This document shows, one piece after another, positions 5,631 to 7,750 of a stretch of 7,750 nucleotides of DNA. Made by a program: the position numbers and the translations under genes. How positions within the stretch are numbered: the first letter of the stretch is position 1; every line of letters begins with the position of its first letter. The notes under the pieces are model-generated. The model ran no database searches and was not told where the DNA came from. It was given only the letters and a program-made list of their open reading frames with translations. The stretch comes from an uncultured Pseudomonadota bacterium (lineage in GTDB: Bacteria; Pseudomonadota; Gammaproteobacteria; Burkholderiales; Rhodocyclaceae): the NCBI GenBank assembly GCA_903939665.1, contig CAJAHZ010000129.1, positions 1 through 7,750 of the forward strand, given 5' to 3'.

Positions 5631-7735
5631 TCAATCTCCTCACGCAACACGTTCGAAGCCATTCCACTTCCCGCATCAAACAAGGGCAGCAGCAGGCTGA
5701 CCTGCGTTCCGACATCGATTGAGCTATCCACCAAAACCTTGCCTCCCAGTTCATGCACGTACTGAAAACTCTCGTAGGCACCAATACCCATGCCGGCTGG
5801 CTTGGTCGTCTGGAAAGGCTTGAACAGCCGCTCCCGCAAGAACTCCGGCGTCATGCCGTGCCCTGTGTCGCCAACCTCAACCAAGGCATGCGCTCCCTGT
5901 CGCTCCAGTTTGACCCAAACCCGCCCACCATTTTCAGTGGCGTCCAGCGCGTTCTGCACGATGTGGCCGATTACCCGCTCGACTCTGTCTTCGTGCCCCT
6001 TGGCAACCACCTTGTCGGTCAACTCAAATTCGAGATCACGACCCTGACTCGCCTTCGCCGTCCGGATGCGCAGGATTACATCGCCGAGATCTATGCCGCG
6101 CGGGCTATCGACCGGCGTCGCTCCTTCACGTAACTGCATCATCAATTGCCGCATGCGCTCGACGGAATGCTCTACCGTCATCAGCATATCCTGCTGGAAT
6201 TCCGGATTATCCCGATGGCGTTCAGCATTTTTAAGCATAAGGGACAATTGCGCAACGATGTTCTTCAAATCGTGTACGACAAAAGCAGACATCCGATTAA
6301 AAGCATCGAACTTCCTCACCTCGAGCAACGCCTCGGTCGCCTGCATCTGCCCCAAAAAGGCGCCGGCTTGTCGACCGGCCGTCTTCAGCAGATCGTTGAC
6401 CTCCCAGTTGACGTCAATTGTCGTGCGCGCGGTGGCCAGAACAACAAAGCCAATCATCTCGCACCTCGTCGCCAGCGGGACGACCAGCCAGGCGTTCGGC
6501 ACCTCGACAAGCCAACGGGGAATATCAAGGCCGTCATAGCGACGGGGCAGTGAGCGATACTCTTCAAGATTGATGATCCAGCCGCTATCAATCAGGAACT
6601 TGCACAGTCCGCTGTCAGCATCTTCGGTGGCTGATGAAGCAGGCATGTTCCAGCAAGCCGCCTGAGCAAAAAAGCGTGCTGTCGGATCCTTCAACCAGAG
6701 CGCACCAGCCGGGCTCTCGACCATATCGGCCAAACCCTTGACCACATGTTGCCCCATCTCCGAAAACCCATCCTGGGATGACAGGGTATTGGTAAAGCGC
6801 AGCCATTCCTCCCGATAATCATACCGATAACTGAAGAAATGCTTACCGACGAGAACGCGGAACTTCGCCCGAATCGAACCTGACAAACTCAGCAAACCTA
6901 ACAGCAACAGCGCCGCGAACAACAAGGCCAGCTGGAAGGCCTGCCCCCAGTCGCCGCCAAAATAGCGAACATAATAACCAGCCGCCGCCATGAACAAGAG
7001 ATAGACACCCACCGCAACCAGCGTTGCAGATTGCAAGGCGGCCCGCTGGGAAAGAACAATTCTCTTCTTCCAGTCGCGGCTTCGAACAGTCGAAATCGCA
7101 ACCAGCGGCACCACCAGGGCATGCACGAATCCTCGGATACTAAAGGCATCCGCATCGATCCGGTTGAACAGCAGCGCGTCCGAATACAAATACAAATCGA
7201 ACAGAGCCGCGCCGCCAAAACCGATACACAACGGCTTGATACTCCAGCGCCAGTCAGGCGCAATGCTGCGAAACAGTTGCTCGACGAGAACCAGCGCAAA
7301 GACGGTCATCGCCAACGAGTCGAACAAGGCCAGCCGATGCGGCGGAAAAATGAATGAGATCCCCAGCACAACCATGGCTTGCGCTGCCAGGCCAACGACG
7401 ACGAGGGCCAATGCAACGCCGCCCAACCAACGCAGGCGGATGGGCCAGGGCTCCTCTTCCGAATCCGGCTTGAGCAAAACCAGAAAAAACAGATACCAGC
7501 CGCCAAACCTTAAAGCATCGGAGAGCAGGCTGCCTGCAAGGAAAATTGCTTGTCCGGTCAGCGCAAAGGCAAGGCCGGACATTCCCCACAACGCGCACAA
7601 AACCGCGGTTATGAACAAAGCACGGCTACGCAATCCGGCGCGCCATCCAGAGGCCAGATAAATTGCAAAGGCTGCGTAAACGCAGCCTGCAAGCCCATAA
7701 CTCCAGGCGGATATTGTTTCTATGCTGGCACCCAA
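5627..7735 (-). CDS. prsK: PrsK, membrane histidine kinase of the PEP-CTERM system
   Basis: This 702-residue sensor kinase matches the PrsK family (TIGR02916, about 680 residues). Residues 1-290 hold roughly eight or nine hydrophobic membrane segments (for example 12-29, 38-60, 64-88, 103-130, 166-186, 236-256, 264-286) with no large periplasmic loop, so the signal may be sensed in or at the membrane. A GAF-like domain follows (about 320-460). The phospho-acceptor histidine is H488 in the unusual H-box FVVHDLKN, not the common HELRTP. The ATPase domain has N-box HIVQNALDAT (N595), G1 VGDTGHGM (D623), F-box LFKPFQTTK and G2 GMGIGAYES (648-656), all intact. It should phosphorylate PrsR, whose gene it overlaps by four bases. 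The start is taken as TTG 7735, since GAGGGGG lies eight bases before it and the length then fits the family. The frame stays open to the window edge, so a slightly longer form cannot be excluded. Confidence 0.93.
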   Translation of the reverse strand: MGASIETISAWSYGLAGCVYAAFAIYLASGWRAGLRSRALFITAVLCALWGMSGLAFALTGQAIFLAGSLLSDALRFGGWYLFFLVLLKPDSEEEPWPIRLRWLGGVALALVVVGLAAQAMVVLGISFIFPPHRLALFDSLAMTVFALVLVEQLFRSIAPDWRWSIKPLCIGFGGAALFDLYLYSDALLFNRIDADAFSIRGFVHALVVPLVAISTVRSRDWKKRIVLSQRAALQSATLVAVGVYLLFMAAAGYYVRYFGGDWGQAFQLALLFAALLLLGLLSLSGSIRAKFRVLVGKHFFSYRYDYREEWLRFTNTLSSQDGFSEMGQHVVKGLADMVESPAGALWLKDPTARFFAQAACWNMPASSATEDADSGLCKFLIDSGWIINLEEYRSLPRRYDGLDIPRWLVEVPNAWLVVPLATRCEMIGFVVLATARTTIDVNWEVNDLLKTAGRQAGAFLGQMQATEALLEVRKFDAFNRMSAFVVHDLKNIVAQLSLMLKNAERHRDNPEFQQDMLMTVEHSVERMRQLMMQLREGATPVDSPRGIDLGDVILRIRTAKASQGRDLEFELTDKVVAKGHEDRVERVIGHIVQNALDATENGGRVWVKLERQGAHALVEVGDTGHGMTPEFLRERLFKPFQTTKPAGMGIGAYESFQYVHELGGKVLVDSSIDVGTQVSLLLPLFDAGSGMASNVLREEIE
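5636..5640 (-). promoter_or_regulatory. prsR: Ribosome binding site of prsR
   Basis: AGGAG on the minus strand sits five bases before the prsR ATG (5630) and inside the last codons of prsK. It is the best Shine-Dalgarno in the window, so prsR may be made at a higher level than PrsK, whose start is TTG. Confidence 0.75.
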
Positions 7736-7743
7736 CCGACAAA

Positions 7744-7750
7744 CCCCCTC
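7744..7750 (-). promoter_or_regulatory. prsK: Probable ribosome binding site of prsK
   Basis: GAGGGGG on the minus strand at the very edge of the window, eight bases before the TTG at 7735. It is the main reason for accepting a TTG start. The promoter region beyond it is not visible. Confidence 0.55.

Noticed and set aside
7183..7199. Short ATACAA tandem repeat
   Set aside because: Only about two and a half copies, and explained by codons for a Leu-Tyr-Leu-Tyr stretch in a PrsK membrane segment.

Overview
The window is a compact, one-directional gene block in which every supported gene is on the minus strand, so transcription runs from high to low coordinates. In order: a membrane histidine kinase (prsK, 7735-5627), a sigma-54-dependent response regulator (prsR, 5630-4272), a very large TPR lipoprotein (prsT, 4231-1457), a UDP-N-acetylhexosamine 6-dehydrogenase of the TviB/WbpO type (1405-125), and the first 42 codons of a TviC/WbpP-type sugar-nucleotide epimerase (128-1, running off the left edge). 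No tRNA, rRNA, CRISPR array or mobile element was seen, and no stretch over 300 bases lacks a gene.

The prsK-prsR-prsT trio is the regulatory signature of the PEP-CTERM/exosortase system. In that system proteins with a C-terminal Pro-Glu-Pro sorting tag are processed by an exosortase, usually encoded within an exopolysaccharide locus. The dehydrogenase and epimerase are the classic pair that makes UDP-N-acetylgalacturonic acid from UDP-GlcNAc, as in the Salmonella Vi capsule and Pseudomonas aeruginosa O6 antigen. Together they suggest the edge of an exopolysaccharide cluster in which an amino-uronic-acid polymer is made alongside PEP-CTERM protein export. The exosortase, PEP-CTERM substrates, glycosyltransferases and polymer-export genes are not in this window and would be expected in the flanks.

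The host is probably a Gram-negative betaproteobacterium of the Rhodocyclales type (Dechloromonas, Zoogloea, Azoarcus or Accumulibacter relatives). This rests on the moderately GC-rich coding sequence, the outer-membrane type lipoprotein signal and the Prs gene set. The genus cannot be fixed from sequence alone.

The layout suggests tight co-expression. prsK/prsR overlap by ATGA and dehydrogenase/epimerase overlap by GTGA. The two real gaps are only 40 bp (prsR-prsT) and 51 bp (prsT-dehydrogenase). The second gap is about 25% GC and carries a weak inverted repeat, so it is the likeliest place for an internal control point. The likely logic is that PrsK senses an unknown signal at the membrane and phosphorylates PrsR at D55, and PrsR activates RpoN promoters of PEP-CTERM genes elsewhere. 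No convincing sigma-54 promoter was found inside the window. The families here are known; what remains undescribed is the PrsK signal, the role of PrsT, and how the regulatory trio is wired to the sugar genes.
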